Shown: positions 49,282 through 62,463 of the stretch, piece after piece
How the letters are laid out: every line of letters starts with the position of its first letter
How positions within the stretch are numbered: the first letter of the stretch is position 1
Source of the DNA: Dermanyssus gallinae
Lineage: Eukaryota > Arthropoda > Arachnida > Mesostigmata > Dermanyssidae
Assembly: GCA_003439945.1 (NCBI GenBank)
Contig: QVRM01002207.1
Coordinates: forward strand, 1-64,000
Direction: 5' to 3'
DNA: 64,000 bases
Translations under genes and position numbers: made by a program
Notes under the pieces: model-generated
Databases searched by the model: none
What the model was told of the DNA's origin: nothing
Seen by the model: the letters and a program-made list of their open reading frames with translations, nothing else

Positions 49282-49715
49282 TATCTTTTGACCTCGTTCC
49301 GTCTTTGTCTCTAATAGACACACCCTCTCTCTATCTATCTCTTTCTTTTTCGATTGATCTACCTCTTTACTAGGTACCATAGGTGCCAGATCTCGTGTTG
49401 AATCGCACCCAAACCTTTCTGAAATGGGAACCCTAGAATCTGTCGGAACACATTGATGACGACGATGATGATGATGATGGCAAATGGGCGACCACGGTGG
49501 TGACAACTGCGATAGCAAGAGTGGTGATGATGATGATGATGATGAAGAGGCTGCCATCTATAATGAGAATTCTAGTTTCCCGTTACTCAGCAGAAGGGAG
49601 CGAAAAAGAGGGAGCGGGGGAGAGAGCATGTGGACACGAAACATTAAAACAACAATAATAACACAATAGCTAAGGGTGCTCTGTTTAGCAACAACAACAA
49701 CAACAACAAAGACAA

Positions 49716-49830
49716 CGGCGGTAAGTCGATGTGGTAAAAACGTTCCGCGATTCTGTTCTGCGACGTCATGAGTTGTAGGTTCGATCCCCCCGACACGACC
49801 TATAATGCGTAGATGCCAATGACTTGTTTC
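49716..49830 (+). mobile_element. SINE-D copy 1 (tRNA-like SINE)
   Basis: GTAGGTTCGATCCCCC gives a perfect B-box, followed by CGACACGACCTATAATGCGT and AGATGCCAATGAC. The last block recurs in copy 3 (AGATAGATGCCAAATA) at the same distance from its B-box. An A-box-like GTAAGTCGATGTGG lies about 60 nt upstream, a long spacing typical of a class II tRNA with a variable arm. Ends are not defined. Confidence 0.55.
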
Positions 49831-50740
49831 TCTAATAATAATAATCATCATCACTATTATTGCTATTGGTACTACAACAACAACAGCAAGCAAAGATAAA
49901 TTATCGGACTCTTCTTCTACCCGTAGCCGAATCGGGCAGACATCGGAAACGTTCGTCGAGCGAGCGCCAAAGGCGTCGAAACAACCAACAAAAGTAACAA
50001 CAACACCACCACCACCAGCACAACGACGATCGCCTGTGATACCTGGATAAATGAATGAAATCGACCTATTGAGATAGGCAGGCAAACTGATACATGCATT
50101 GCGCCCCTGCTACTCTGATAGAATAAATACGACGGCTACTAATTGCGGACAATGACCGACTAGTCGATTGAGAGATGATAGACATATACATAGATAGGCA
50201 GGCAGGCAGCCAGACATACATATAGACAGAGGCACGGACGGACAGACAGACAAACAATCAAACACGCAGTCACCGAGAAACGCGATAGTTCAAGCTTCGG
50301 TGTCACCGACGTTCGAAGCTATGCCATACGAGCGAAGCCATGTCGTTGTAGTATGGTTGAACTCTCTGTGTGGATGCTCTGCTGGTGACGCTGCCGTTGC
50401 GCCGCTGGATAGCTACTAGCTGCTGTAGCCGCCGTAACAATGGCTGGCAAACGACGTTACCTCATTGACGCGACCCAACTCTGGCTCTGTGTCTTCGACT
50501 TTGAGACTAGTGCTGCTGCTGCTACTCTAATCGTTCTTTTCCTCTCAGATATAAATAAAGATGTGCGTGTGTGTATACATTGTCTATGCTGTCAGGCATG
50601 TCAGCAACACGTTCTCGAGATGAGATTGCCTCAGCAGAGAACAATGACAGCACACCGTTGAGCGAGCACCATTGGCTCGGCGAGTCCAATTCAGGGCGTT
50701 ACTTGGCACCTCTACTTCTTTCCTGTTGCAAGGCATAATC

Positions 50741-50743
50741 AAA

Positions 50744-50839
<96 letters not shown>

Positions 50840-50866
50840 TACTATTACTATTACTATTACTATTAC

Positions 50867-50911
<45 letters not shown>
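50741..50911. repeat. (TTA)n array with an internal (TTACTA)n block
   Basis: About 170 bp of TTA repeats. Near 50835-50870 the unit changes to TTACTA for six or so repeats, then returns to TTA. The flanks do not match the T1-T3 retroelement ends. Confidence 0.95.
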
Positions 50912-50912
<1 letters not shown>

Positions 50913-53900
50913 TTGCCGACATTGTCAGCCAAAGTGTAGCCAAGACGTCAAGGTCATCAAAGCGAACGTTTACTAAAAGCAATACGATATATGTACTGAC
51001 AGTCTTAAAAAGCTGCGATATGTATTATCAGTATTAACAGTCAAGAAAGGCAATTGATAAGTATATGTTTTACAATTGCACGAGTAACTAAAAACAAATA
51101 CAAGTCGATTTCGTGTTTACTACCCTCACATATTGAAACTTCGTCGTTTCCTTGTCAATTCGGATGTGATGTTTAGCAACTTTTGGAGCATTCTGTGACT
51201 CCGTGCCGTCAGCACAACGTCATCGGCGAACATTAGTTCTGTCTAGCGTCCCAAAAAATTATGGAGTCGGACTCCCAATCCCTCCCGATGATTCCTAGGC
51301 GTTAATGCCGAACGTTTAAAAAAAGAAAATTAGCTGGGTTGTGATCTAGTTTTTCGAGAGGGTCAGCTCTAACAAATGAATTTAAACCCAAGGCGAAGAT
51401 ATTGTCTGCCTCCCTTGATATCATTCGTTCGCTATATATATATATATATACTGCTGTGTTTCTATTTGCGTCTGTTGTCTTGAACAGTGGCGTTGTTCAT
51501 TGACTGTCGTTCAGAAGAAGTTGTCATGTCCATTAGTCGAGCGGTGACGCCCGGCTGCTGCTGCTGCAGCCGCCGCTAAGCTGTTCCAAAAGCAAGCTCG
51601 GCTAGGTGAAAACGAGAGAAAGCATCCGTCGAGATCGGTCTTTAGTAACAATGGCTCCCTATAACAGACCGTTTTCCCCACTGCCCCAACTCGCCTAAGC
51701 CTCACTAGCCCTAGGCACACACATACACACACCCATAGCGTCTGCTGCACCGTCTGATAGTTTTGTTTTAACTACTTGTTTTACTACTACGATTTATACT
51801 ACAAATACGACTTCTACTACTACTACGACTACTACGCTTGTTACTTCCGACTACAACTACCATTACTAGTTTTTTGCTCCTGTTGCTGCTGTTGTTGTTG
51901 ATACTGCACGGGCTCCGTTGGGCGTGACAGCCACCCACCCACGTGTGACCCCCACGAGAGAGAGCAGTTTCTGCTAGACGCGGGAGACATGCATGCGTCT
52001 CTCTCTCTCTACTATATATATCTATATATATGTTCCAGTTGTTGTTGTTGTGAGCAGACGTAGACAGGGGAGAAGTAGGCCTTGTCTTAACCAGGCGACG
52101 AGGCTGACAACAACAACGCTAGCACTGTCTCAACTATCCCGTGTACGTGCTAATAATGAACTGCAGCTGCACCGCATTCACCACCGGCGGTATCGGCGAT
52201 GACGACCAACGAGTTTTCGATACGCATGTATGTGCACTATACGATATATGTACGAGAGCAAACAGCATACACGTATATACCTACGCCCCCCCCCCCACAC
52301 ACACACACGCACGCTCACATTGCTCTTGCTCGGAAAAGCCATCGCTGTGAAACCATCACCCCACCCGACAGCCACAACAACAGCGAAATTAATAATAATA
52401 ATAATAATAACAACAACAACAACATCAACGTCAGAAACAACGCCAATAGGAACAACATTAACAACAACAACGACTGCGCGACGGCCGCCACATGCTAGTT
52501 ATTGGGGGCCGAATGATTCGAGTCGTCTGTCACCACTGCCCTCTTGTCGTGCAACCTCGGATAACAATGACACGCCGGCGTCGGCAAACGACCCAAGTTG
52601 TAGAGTGTACAGGGGTAAAGATAAATACATAATATGATAGCAATAGATAAATAAATAAATATTTAAGTATATATTTATTCGCTGTCGGACCGAAAAATAA
52701 TGCAGGGGCTCCCGGCAAACGATCTTAACAGCATTTTAGAGTGGAAAGATTCTCGTCTGGAACGCTACCGTGCCTGACTGTTTAACACCTCATCAAGGGT
52801 CAGTAACGGCGCAACCCAAGCTGCTTTACGCTGTTCGACAGGCGAAGACAAATACGTGTCGAAGGCATTTATCAATGATTCTATGGACTTTAAACCTTTT
52901 GGCTCCGAGACTTTGGGGGGGGGGGGGCGGTAAAGTAACCATGGTAGTTATTGATACGGAATATAATCGTCTTAGATTAGTTGCGGGAACTCCGTGCCGG
53001 CAAATCTTGAAATCTCGCGCGCTCTCTCTTTCTGTCCCTGAAACGCACTTCTAAAAAGTGACTCCAGGTGTGCAGAATGAGCGCATTTACACATGTTTAA
53101 CTACAAACGTACGTGAAAATGTATCTAGATGTGTGTACAATCTAGAAAAGCCTGCTAAATCATGACAGCAGCAACAGCAGCACCAAAAGTAGCAGCGATG
53201 CCAGCGATGCTGACGGATCACGTGCGTATGCGTACAGATTTAAAAAGGAGACCTTACTCACCACGAGCCTTGCAAACAGGCGGTGTAAATCGTTTGTTGG
53301 TGTTGTACCTTGTCAAGTCGTAGCGTCATCATCTATGTTATTGTTATTCCTGCGGGACTTTTATGATGTCGGTCGTTCTTCCTACTCATCTGTAACCTTT
53401 TTGTCTCGTTATAACCAAAGCAGCAACAATGTACAACAACAGCAACAACAATGTAAAATGATGATGGCTGAATGACAGTGGTGGTATCCGGCTGTGCTGT
53501 AAAACCTGATTGTGCATACTGTCGAGTGTTGGTCGCGTCAGACACTTGACGCGCTCACGCGCATTGACTGGCAGATAGACAGGTAAGCGGCGGTAGGCGG
53601 CTGCGGCAAGACATCAGGCTTGATTAAAAATGGAAGCCGTGTTGCGACAGGAGCACAGGTAGATAGAGCTAGGGTTTTCCGTCGTCATCCTTCATAATGC
53701 AAGAACCCACACGGGAGACAGATCGAGAAATGGAGATTTTCAGAGCGAGAGAGAGAGAGATAGACACTCAACAAGAAAAAGAGGGAGAGAGAGATGAGAA
53801 CGCAACAGAGTATGAGAGAAAGAGAAAGATAAATAGGGACGCAACAGAGTATGAGAGCGAATGTAACACGACGCGAAAAATATAGACTCATACACAGTCG

Positions 53901-56460
53901 CGCGCGCACAATACCTACTTACTACAGTGGTCTGCTGTCATCTCTTGACTAGCCGTTGTCAACGCAAATAGAGTCAAGTTGAGCTTAACGAGGTCTCTAA
54001 AAACTACAGTCTTATTTTTTGCGAACAGCTTTACATTGTATCTACATTTCCGACACCTACATAGGTCAGGAGATACCATCGAAATCCCAATGAAGTGTTC
54101 ACCAGTCGGGCGGCTTTGATCGTTCGAGCCAAGGGCAATCGAACCAAGTATCCAGCTTGCGGGAGTATAATACTACTATATTTGGTGTTTGGTTTTTCGA
54201 AAACCCTCAATACTCGGCGTTGACTTGTCGACGTTCGATAGTGTGGACCACGTCCACAACAGGGACAAAAACAACAGCAGCAACAGTAACAACAGCAACA
54301 ACGACAACGACTAAACAACAACAACAACAACACCAATAACAACAGCAACAGCAACAACGACAACGACTAAACAATAACAACAACACCAATAACAACAACA
54401 GCGGTAGCAGCAGCATTTCCGGTTGAAGCTGTCATTGATGGCCAGATCCATAATGATCGATGCCATTGTCGCCACCGTGGCTTTCATTTGTTTCTGTGGC
54501 CACAGTGTTCCATCCCTCTCAGTCTTGCTCGTCCTTCTCCGGCTATCTCAGCGAGTCATAGGATGAGCTGTACCCTTGTTGTTGTAGCTTTGGCAGAAGT
54601 GTCATTGTCGTCGTCGTCATAGTTGTAGTAGAGTCGAAGTAGCAGCAGCAGCATCAGTGGGAGCAGTGAAAGCAGCCAAGCCAAGCACAAGATGTTTCGC
54701 TTGGCTGAAAATTCTCTCTTGAGGTATTCATTAATCAACTTTCTTTTCAGGCTGCTCTTTTTCTTCTAGCGGCGCGTCAAAACACTTAACTAACTCTTCG
54801 CTGGGCTCTTCGGCGGCAGCGGCGGCGGCGGCCGGACGAGAAGTGCTCTATGTATAGTAGACGTCGGAACGAGCTTGGTGCGCCTTCCCGATGGAGTGGA
54901 ACCATATCGGCTGTGTGGCTCCTTCGAGTCAAAATGCCGGCTGGCGGCGGCTGGAAACACGTGCGGTCATTTACACCAACACATGGGGAGAAATAGCCGC
55001 TCATACTGGCCGCTCATATGAGTTGATACAAAATATGAGTAGCTTCTGTATTGGCGGCGCATTCGCATTTTTTTTGTTGTTTTGGTGTTGTTCGGAACAA
55101 CGATTGCAATGATCGCGACCAGCACTAGAGCAGCAATAGTAGATGATACCACGATGACGCTCGGCTGAGCGTGCGAGTGAGTGGAGTTGGTGACGACGAC
55201 GGCGACGACCGTGGCACCGAGGGCGGCAGCAGCAACAACAACAACATCTTTATCGTTATCATCAAAAACCACAGCTGTAGCAACAGTATCATGATCATCA
55301 TCATCATCATTATCGTCATCATTAAAAATTTCAGAGGTGGCAGCAGCAGCAGCAGCAGCAACAACAACAGGAGCGACAACAACAGAAGCAACAACAACAG
55401 GAGCAACAACAATACCACCAACAACATCAACAACTACAACGACAAAAACATCAACAGAAGCAACAATTGACAAGAGCGACGACACCCACTAGTGCTACTA
55501 TGGCTACTACGACTATTGGCTCTGATTCGTTAAGTCTATCCTGATGCTGGCTTACCGTCACAGAGAGGTTCTAAACCCATCATCGAAAGAGGAAAAATAA
55601 GAAGAAGAAGAAGAAGATTATGACGACGACGACAACGACAACAACGTCGTCGTTGTGGTGTTGGTGGTGGTGACGGTGGCGATGGTGGTGATATTGGCGA
55701 TGGTGGTCACACCCCGCTCGAAAGCTAGCTGACTGACTAGCATGACGACGCCTCACCAGCAGATTGTCTTCTCGTACCCGTCGCGTTACCTGTCCGTCCG
55801 TCATGCAGGCGACACACACACACACAGACGGGCGGCGCGTGTGCGCGCGTCCATCAATGCGCCGCAGCCTGCTGCAGGGGCGGCTGCGTCACCCAGCTAA
55901 CGAAGATGAACTACGGCAGCCTAACAAGACACTTAGAATGACACGGCTAAAGAAGATGATGATCATTATAATGATGATGATGATGATGATGGTGGCGGTT
56001 GTTCCAGCACTAGTTATAGCAACAGTAGCTGTAGTAGCAGATAGCACTGTTGACGATGATGATGATGATGATGGTGGCAACAACAACAACAACAACAACG
56101 GCACGCAACAAAAATAACAGGACACCGCCAGCCGCCGATGTCGTCGGCCACCGCCCGGCCAGTCCCGGAGCATGCGAGATGTGTGTGTGTGTGTTTGTAC
56201 GACGATGGAGGATGAAGATGATGATAATGATGATGATGATGATGAGGATCATGATGATAATGATGCTGATGATGATAAACATGCTTTGGACGATTTGTTT
56301 TTTTGGTCCACCTTGGCCGTGACTTGACACAGCTATCACCTAACCCCTTTGTCGGCTTGGTCGCCTGTCAGCGAGGCCGTAGGCCCCTGCGCTCTGCGTT
56401 AGGTGCACTTGGGCCGTGAAATGTTACAGCTTGCTAGAAGGGATAGCTCGAAAAATGAGC

Positions 56461-56461
<1 letters not shown>

Positions 56462-56498
<37 letters not shown>
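56462..56498. repeat. (AT)n
   Basis: A pure AT run directly before the GA-rich minisatellite. Confidence 0.95.
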
Positions 56499-56500
<2 letters not shown>

Positions 56501-56518
56501 AGAGAGGGAGAGATATAT

Positions 56519-56820
56519 AAGGATAGAAATGGAGATCGAGAAGGCAAGTAAGAGCGAGAGAGAGAGAGAGAGATCGAATCATAGGGAGAGACATATGAGG
56601 ATAGAAATGGAGATCGAGAAGGCGAGTAAGAGAGAGAGAGAGAGAAAGAGAGATGTGGGGACAGAAATGGAGATCGGTGCGGAGAGCGAGAGAGAAAGAG
56701 AAATGAGGTTAGAAATGGAGATCGGGGGCCAAGAGATAGAGAAATGCTGGATCGAAATGAAGATCGAGCGAGAGAGAAAGAGAGGGGGGGAAAAGAGAAA
56801 GAGAAAGAGGGGGCGTTTAA
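56519..56820 (+). repeat. Five-unit GA-rich minisatellite
   Basis: The core GATAGAAATGGAGATCGAGA recurs, with increasing divergence, at about 56522, 56600, 56661, 56709 and 56751. Each is followed by a variable GAGAGA spacer. The units are 42 to 78 bp apart. It keeps one frame open (repeating EMEIEK-type peptide) but there is no evidence that it is a gene. Confidence 0.85.
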
Positions 56821-57554
56821 GGCGTTGACTGCGGCCTGGCCTTCACCGTACCACCAGCATCATCTATGTGGTCCGCCTTGCCATCAGTAGCATAGTCGCC
56901 ACTGCCATCACACGGTAATCAGAAGGAGGAGCAGCAGCAGCAGCAGCGACGAGAACAAAACGAACGGTGGAAGACAAAGAAACCGAAACATTCCGCCGCA
57001 CGAACACTCATCGTTCTTGTATCATCGTTGAGTGGCCGAAGCTCGGACCCGGATTGATCGGCCAGACACGATACCTGCAAAGACACCATTACTCGACGAT
57101 TAGCACGGCGGCGAAGAACGCCACGGTTATGAATGCACGCACTGTGTTCTATATTTATCGTAGTTGATAGTTCGCTGTTTCGAATCACTGGCTATGGACG
57201 TGCATCGATGGTGGCAGCAGCAGCAGAAGATCGACGACTCGACACGAGACCACGATTGCTCTTCTTATTCCCTCTGCGTCTCGGACTCCCTCGGCTCAAC
57301 GTTAGAAGTGGCCGTCTGTGCGGCTGGGACATGTGCATAGGACAGGGTTAGTTATTGGCACATCTTTGTACATACACTCACACACACTCGCAAAGCAACG
57401 GCATAAAAAGAACGTGTACCATTGTTATACTACGCTATTCTCAGCCAACCAGGTCCGATAGATGTCCGAGCGGCGTATTTCAAAGCTGACCTATACTAAA
57501 AAGGCTACCAAAAGCGTTTATTGGTATTGTTACTAACCAAAAGCTACAGCTGTT

Positions 57555-57660
57555 CGGTTAAGGCGCCGCAACGCAGCAAACTCTTATCCAATCCAATGTA
57601 ATGGGCTTGTTCATGGGCTTGATCCCGGCACGATGCTTGCTAGATAGATGCCAAATATTG
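57555..57660 (+). mobile_element. SINE-D copy 3 (degraded)
   Basis: GGGCTTGATCCCGGCACGAT is a B-box-like stretch with the same downstream CGGCACGA as copy 2, and AGATAGATGCCAAATA matches copy 1. The upstream GGTTAAGGCGCCGCAA may be the A-box region. It is diverged, with ends uncertain. Confidence 0.45.
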
Positions 57661-57828
57661 ATTTTTGTGTGGGCCAGTAATTCTAAATTAGGATGACAGA
57701 ATCGCCGGCTATCTCCGCCATTTCACTCCGTCGGCATGTCAAAGCAGAACAACCTTAGGCGCACACATCGCGTATAACGTATAAGAACGCACGCAGCTTG
57801 AATATACATATGTATATATATAATATAC

Positions 57829-57829
<1 letters not shown>

Positions 57830-57890
<61 letters not shown>
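57830..57890. repeat. (AT)n abutting SINE-C
   Basis: A long AT run ends about 8 bp before the head of SINE-C copy 2; another is at about 58096-58114 just after its tail. Confidence 0.9.
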
Positions 57891-57894
<4 letters not shown>

Positions 57895-57897
57895 TCG

Positions 57898-58084
57898 ACC
57901 GAGCAAGATGGCTTAGTGGCAAAGCCTTTGCCTTGCATTCGGGAGGACTGGGTTCGGGACCCAGACCGGCCACTCTTAACTTTGTTTGCATGGTTTCCAA
58001 TTTAGACAAGGTAAATGCCGGAGTGGATTAAAATTAGCCATGACACGAAAAACCGTACACGGGCAACAGCGTTACGAAAAAGTC
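57898..58084 (+). mobile_element. SINE-C copy 2
   Basis: It starts ACCGAGCAAGATGGCTTAGT. TGGCTTAGTGG fits the A-box. TGGGTTCGGGACCCAG is the B-box region with one change from copy 1. The body shares GCATTCGGGAGG, CATGGTTTCCAATTTAGAC and the terminal ACCGTACACGGGCAACAGCG with copy 1. It is embedded between two (AT)n arrays. Probably inserted at an AT repeat or overgrown by it. Confidence 0.85.
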
Positions 58085-58114
58085 TTTAAAACAATATATA
58101 TATATATATATATT

Positions 58115-58912
58115 GCACTTGGGAGACATGCTACATCCTAGTGTGCGCAGAGTGCCGCAATAGAAGATTGAGCGGCGAGTTAACGGAGGTGACAATCTTA
58201 CCTCATATTGCTCGCCCCACCCAAATACGCAGAGTGATCTGAAGTATGCAAACTTTAAAACAATAAATATATCGTACTAAGTGTTTAACTGCTAAAGCGA
58301 CGAACACCAACGTAGTCACGTTCACTGCTACTGTTTGTATACTGTCATTTAGCTAATTGCTAAGTAGGCATGCGATACTTTTGTACGGCTTGGCGGGAAT
58401 AGGAAACACTTTTACTTTGGCCACTGGAGCTTTTGAAGGTATTATTTTTCCTACTCCATCCCTCTTCTGTTCTGTACTTTTAGCGTCTGCAAAAGCTCTC
58501 GTGAATAGCGTAAGTCAGTTCTTAGTAATATCCGTAAAGTAAGAGAGAAATAACACGCTTCTTCTAATGAGTAGTAACAGCACACCATAAATAAGACTAG
58601 ATACCTTACATATTGTCGCAAAACACAAATGTATGCCCCCTTTTTACACTAGTCATGCATTATGTCTCGTTTGTGGGCTAATTTGCCACTAGCCTGCGCC
58701 AATTGTTGACCTTGATTATAGTGAATTTTTACGTCGCAGAAAAAAGATGAAAAGCACCCCGAATATTCAATCTTTTATTGAGCGGAAATTCAATGTCGCT
58801 AAAACGGGTGTATGGGACTCAGCAAGATAGATGGCAAACGAGAGAAGGAACGATATATTTACTTCGTTACGTCTACTATTATAAATGCCAATTTTTGTAT
58901 GGAATAATAGCA

Positions 58913-58959
<47 letters not shown>

Positions 58960-59380
58960 GTTTTGTTACGCGTATACATACGGACCTAGATAGACGAGTT
59001 CCGGGTTGAGATAAAGAGAGAAGGTGAGCAAACGCGCTAGTGAGAACGTGAAAGAGAAAAGGCATATTCATGTCAGTATTTCCTAATGTTAACGAATCAG
59101 GTTTCTGTCAAAGTTTATCGACCTAGTGGCTGGCGGCTGAATACGTAAATAGATAACCGCGCTGTTGACAATGACAACCACAACTAGCAATACTAATGTA
59201 ATGAATAATAGTACTAACAATATATTAACGGAGATGCGCTCTGTTTCGCCTCGTGCGTCCTACGATGACACCAGCCGTCCCGGTGCATAGTCACAGCCAG
59301 GCTGTTCATAGATAGCACACAAGCAAACTCGTTCTGTATGCTCATATACACATATTAACGCATCAACACACACACACACA

Positions 59381-59421
<41 letters not shown>

Positions 59422-61317
59422 ATACATAAGGGAAGCAATACACACAAGACCAACAGCGTTCGCTCGATCGATCCTATTGGTAGCCTCTACGTGAAGGTTC
59501 GCTAGGATACAGAGAGACAGACAGATGTCCACTGTCGCTTGCCTACGCAAGCAGGCAGGCGGATGAACAAATATTGCGTTCTTTTGTTCGGCGGATTCGA
59601 TTGTTAGCTTTTATGATGGCGTATTGAACGGGGGCAGAAAAAGCGCGCGAAATAGGGGACAGGGGTAGATGCGTACAGAGAAAGTGTTAGAGGAGGGGAA
59701 GACAGGGAAAGAATGAGAGAGAGGGGAACAACTATAGGAAATAGGATGATTTAAAGAAACTTTGAGAATGACCAATGAAATAGTTTAGGCTTCTGCGTGC
59801 AAATTCGTAATCCGAAAGTCCGTTCAAGCAAAACTGATGATGATGATGATGATGATGATAACTATCATCATCATCATCATCATGAAAATGTTGATAACGA
59901 TTGTTATGACGCCGACGACAATGATGATGCTGATAGTGGTGGTGATGATGTTCAGTTGTTTGCCGTTGTTCGGATGGCGGTTCTGCACGGCCTTCACCTG
60001 CTTCTGCTGTCGTTGCTGCTGCTGCTACTGGTTCGTGTTGTGTGACCGCCGACTTAGAGAGACATGAAGATCGAGCGCGTAAAATGGCATGACCGTGTAT
60101 TGAGCTCGCCATCGACGTCGTGTTGTGCACGCCCGAACTGACTGTCGACGTCGTAAATCGTCAGAAACGGACGGCTCCATCGGTGTCGCACTCGTCGTCG
60201 TCGCCGCCGCATGTTCAGAGAAGTTTCCGGATCTGGCACTCTTTTTTCGCCTTCTCTCTCTCTCTGTCCGTGTTGAAGTCCTATTCTGTGCCCTCTCTGT
60301 CCTCTCCTTGTGTGTCGCTCGTTCGCGCGCACGCGCCTCAGTTGCCTGTTTACGCTGCGTGTTGCTCCAGCGTATTTAGCTGACCGTCCATAGATCTCAC
60401 CTTAGTTCTGTCCCCGATAAAATGAGCTGTTAAAGTACCTTATCATCCAGATGACAAGGATGCGCTTGGACCGCTGCTTCGTCTGCCACTGTTGCTGCTG
60501 CCGCTGCTGATCGCGGTGGCGCATCCTGGAGTGTTGTCCTGGCATCAATAGCCAGCCCATTGTCGGCATCGACAGCATCGACAATCGTTCGCTATATTTA
60601 TTGATCACCTCATCAAATCGAGACAGACTGCAGCGGCCAAATACGGGGACCGACTACAGTACAGAATAAATGCACATCTATCTATGCACACTCATAGATC
60701 CATTCTGACATAGGAAAAGCGATTGTCTCGCTCGTCTTCCCGATTTCTGCGTCTGCTCATCTCTGTTCCTATGCGGATCTTCTTGAGACGTATCATAGGA
60801 TTCAACAGAAGCATTAAACATATCAATACGTAACGAAAAACGCAAATCAAACGATAATAAAAGAGTAATCAAGAGGTAGGGAGATAGGATCAGAGAAAGA
60901 CTCAGAGAGAGAGACAGAGAAAGGCAGAGTGGTCGAGAGATCGCTAACGACCGTGATACAACAATAGCAACTGCAACAACAACCTTTTAGACTAAACCCG
61001 GATTTCTTTCCCCTTCTTCCTCACCTTAGGCTCTGAGTTGCATGGTATTTGCTTCGGTCCGCACACGACTCTGTGCAGGTGCAACACAAGGATCACTACG
61101 ACAGCAAATGAGCATGTATTTATATACGTCATACCTGACGGCAGTGACCGGCAGATGTCGGCAGGCTATAAACGTTATAAGATAGAGGAATCACTACAGG
61201 GAACACCAATAGCTGTGATTTAAACGGAGGGACAGAAATATGATTTGCTTGACATGTATTCCTAGATACGAATGTCACCCTTTTATATCAGGGACGCTTA
61301 GATCGGCAGCACAAGCG
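58115..61317. other. Gene-empty stretch
   Basis: No gene supported. It contains (AT)n at about 58914-58955, (AC)n to (AT)n at about 59367-59418, GAT/CAT triplets at about 59836-59883, (CT)n at about 60256-60268 and GA-rich DNA at about 60890-60930. Frames near 60.1-60.4 kb show no recognised domain. Confidence 0.65.
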
Positions 61318-61512
61318 GACATGTTCTTGGGTTTTAACGAGATCTAGGGTTTTTCTAACAATCTTTGTGGCAGAACGGTCGCTGGCTCTCAGCGATACGA
61401 TTTATTATCTATTTGCTTTGAGCATCGAAGAAAATTCGATCAGCAACAGAAATCAAACCAGCGACACTCCGGCAGATGACAACATCGCACTGGGCCGCTA
61501 GACCACGCCACC
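61318..61512 (-). mobile_element. SINE-A copy 6 (degraded)
   Basis: The reverse complement matches the SINE-A head (GGTGGCGTGGTCTAGCGGCC with the A-box), the B-box region (degraded), the GATCGAATTTTCTTCGATG block, the hairpin core with one arm mutated (61380-61394) and AAACCCTAGATCTCG. The tail part is poorly conserved or missing. Confidence 0.8.
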
Positions 61513-62098
61513 AGAATTATACAGAAGGTTGCTTCCGCGGTCAGGCTAGGCTCGGTTTTGTGCATTGCGCATCTAATGACACGTCGTCGTTGATGGCTCT
61601 TCGCGTGGTACATATTCGTAGCTTCCATCCACACATCTGCAATACAGCACGCGTTTCTACTGGTCGTTGCTTAGTTTCCTCTAATTACAAAAACGATTAC
61701 TACTACTATTACTACGGTCGTTGCGCCAATTCTCAGAAACAACGTCGTGCGTGGCTTGCATTACATGGAATGCAAATTGGACATGTCTAACACAGCATAT
61801 ATGGCTAAATAAAACGAAACGAGCGCAAGTGCACATACGCTTTAATATCTAGGAAGGTAGGTCCACCGGAGGGTATCGATTGCATGTTCCATCGATGATG
61901 CATGGTTTACGGTGACATAGTAGCCCCATGTAAGTGTCTGTTTCGCTACAAATTAGGTGGCATCACGAGCGTGTAACGGTTATGTTCTCTTTAACCAACT
62001 GCAACAGACGGAAGAGACCGCCGGTGAATGTGCCCGTCTCCATTCGCTTCGGTCTCAAGAAATCATCGACTGCTGGTAAAGTCTTACAGTATTGACTC

Positions 62099-62099
<1 letters not shown>

Positions 62100-62193
<94 letters not shown>

Positions 62194-62210
62194 CGTTATT
62201 AATATTATTA
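62100..62210. repeat. (TTA)n array
   Basis: About 95 bp of pure TTA runs into TTATCGTTATTAATATTATT. On minus, a frame continues from it for 43 codons (FLRPKRMETGTFTGGLFRLL segment) to 61963. I do not recognise it. Confidence 0.9.
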
Positions 62211-62463
62211 TTACTGCTGCAATACGCATGCACGTAAATGCACCTGGATAAAACTGTGCATTTGAATGCCGGTGCACCATCATATACAATAGGAGCATAA
62301 GAAAGATGCAATTAGAGTTTAGTAGATATACATCTATATGGATACCTTTACACTGATGGATGACACTGCAGTATGTCTGCCGATACGATTCACCGTAAGC
62401 CACCATACGACGTGCAATTGTTAAAGTTGATTGTAATAATATTCAGACGACACTAACAGTCGT

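Larger units (their letters stand above)
44801..49715. other. Gene-empty stretch around hairpin and SINE-C
   Basis: No gene supported. It contains (AT)n at about 45133-45151, CAA/CAG/GCA triplets at about 45357-45540, GTT and GCA triplets at about 45660-45710 and 45825-45870, CAA triplets at about 47795-47828, GAT triplets at about 47929-47953, GTA triplets at about 48225-48290 and 48490-48540, (CT)n at about 48822-48846, and GAT triplets at about 49455-49550. Unique sequence at 46.5-47.7 kb has no recognised motif apart from SINE-C copy 1. Confidence 0.65.
49831..57544. other. Gene-empty stretch with triplet, GA and AT repeats
   Basis: No gene supported. It contains a large (TTA)n array (separate entry), (AT)n at about 51435-51450, ACT triplets at about 51780-51835, AAT/CAA triplets at about 52388-52475, a 13-G run at 52915-52927, GA-rich DNA at about 53700-53880 (with a duplicated ACGCAACAGAGTATGAGAG), CAA triplets at about 54250-54412 and 55225-55470, and GAT triplets at about 55960-56070 and 56205-56275. 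No domain was recognised in the unique stretches. Confidence 0.65.

Noticed and set aside
50741..50911. A CRISPR-like or satellite array
   Set aside because: Trinucleotide repeats without spacers; an ordinary microsatellite.
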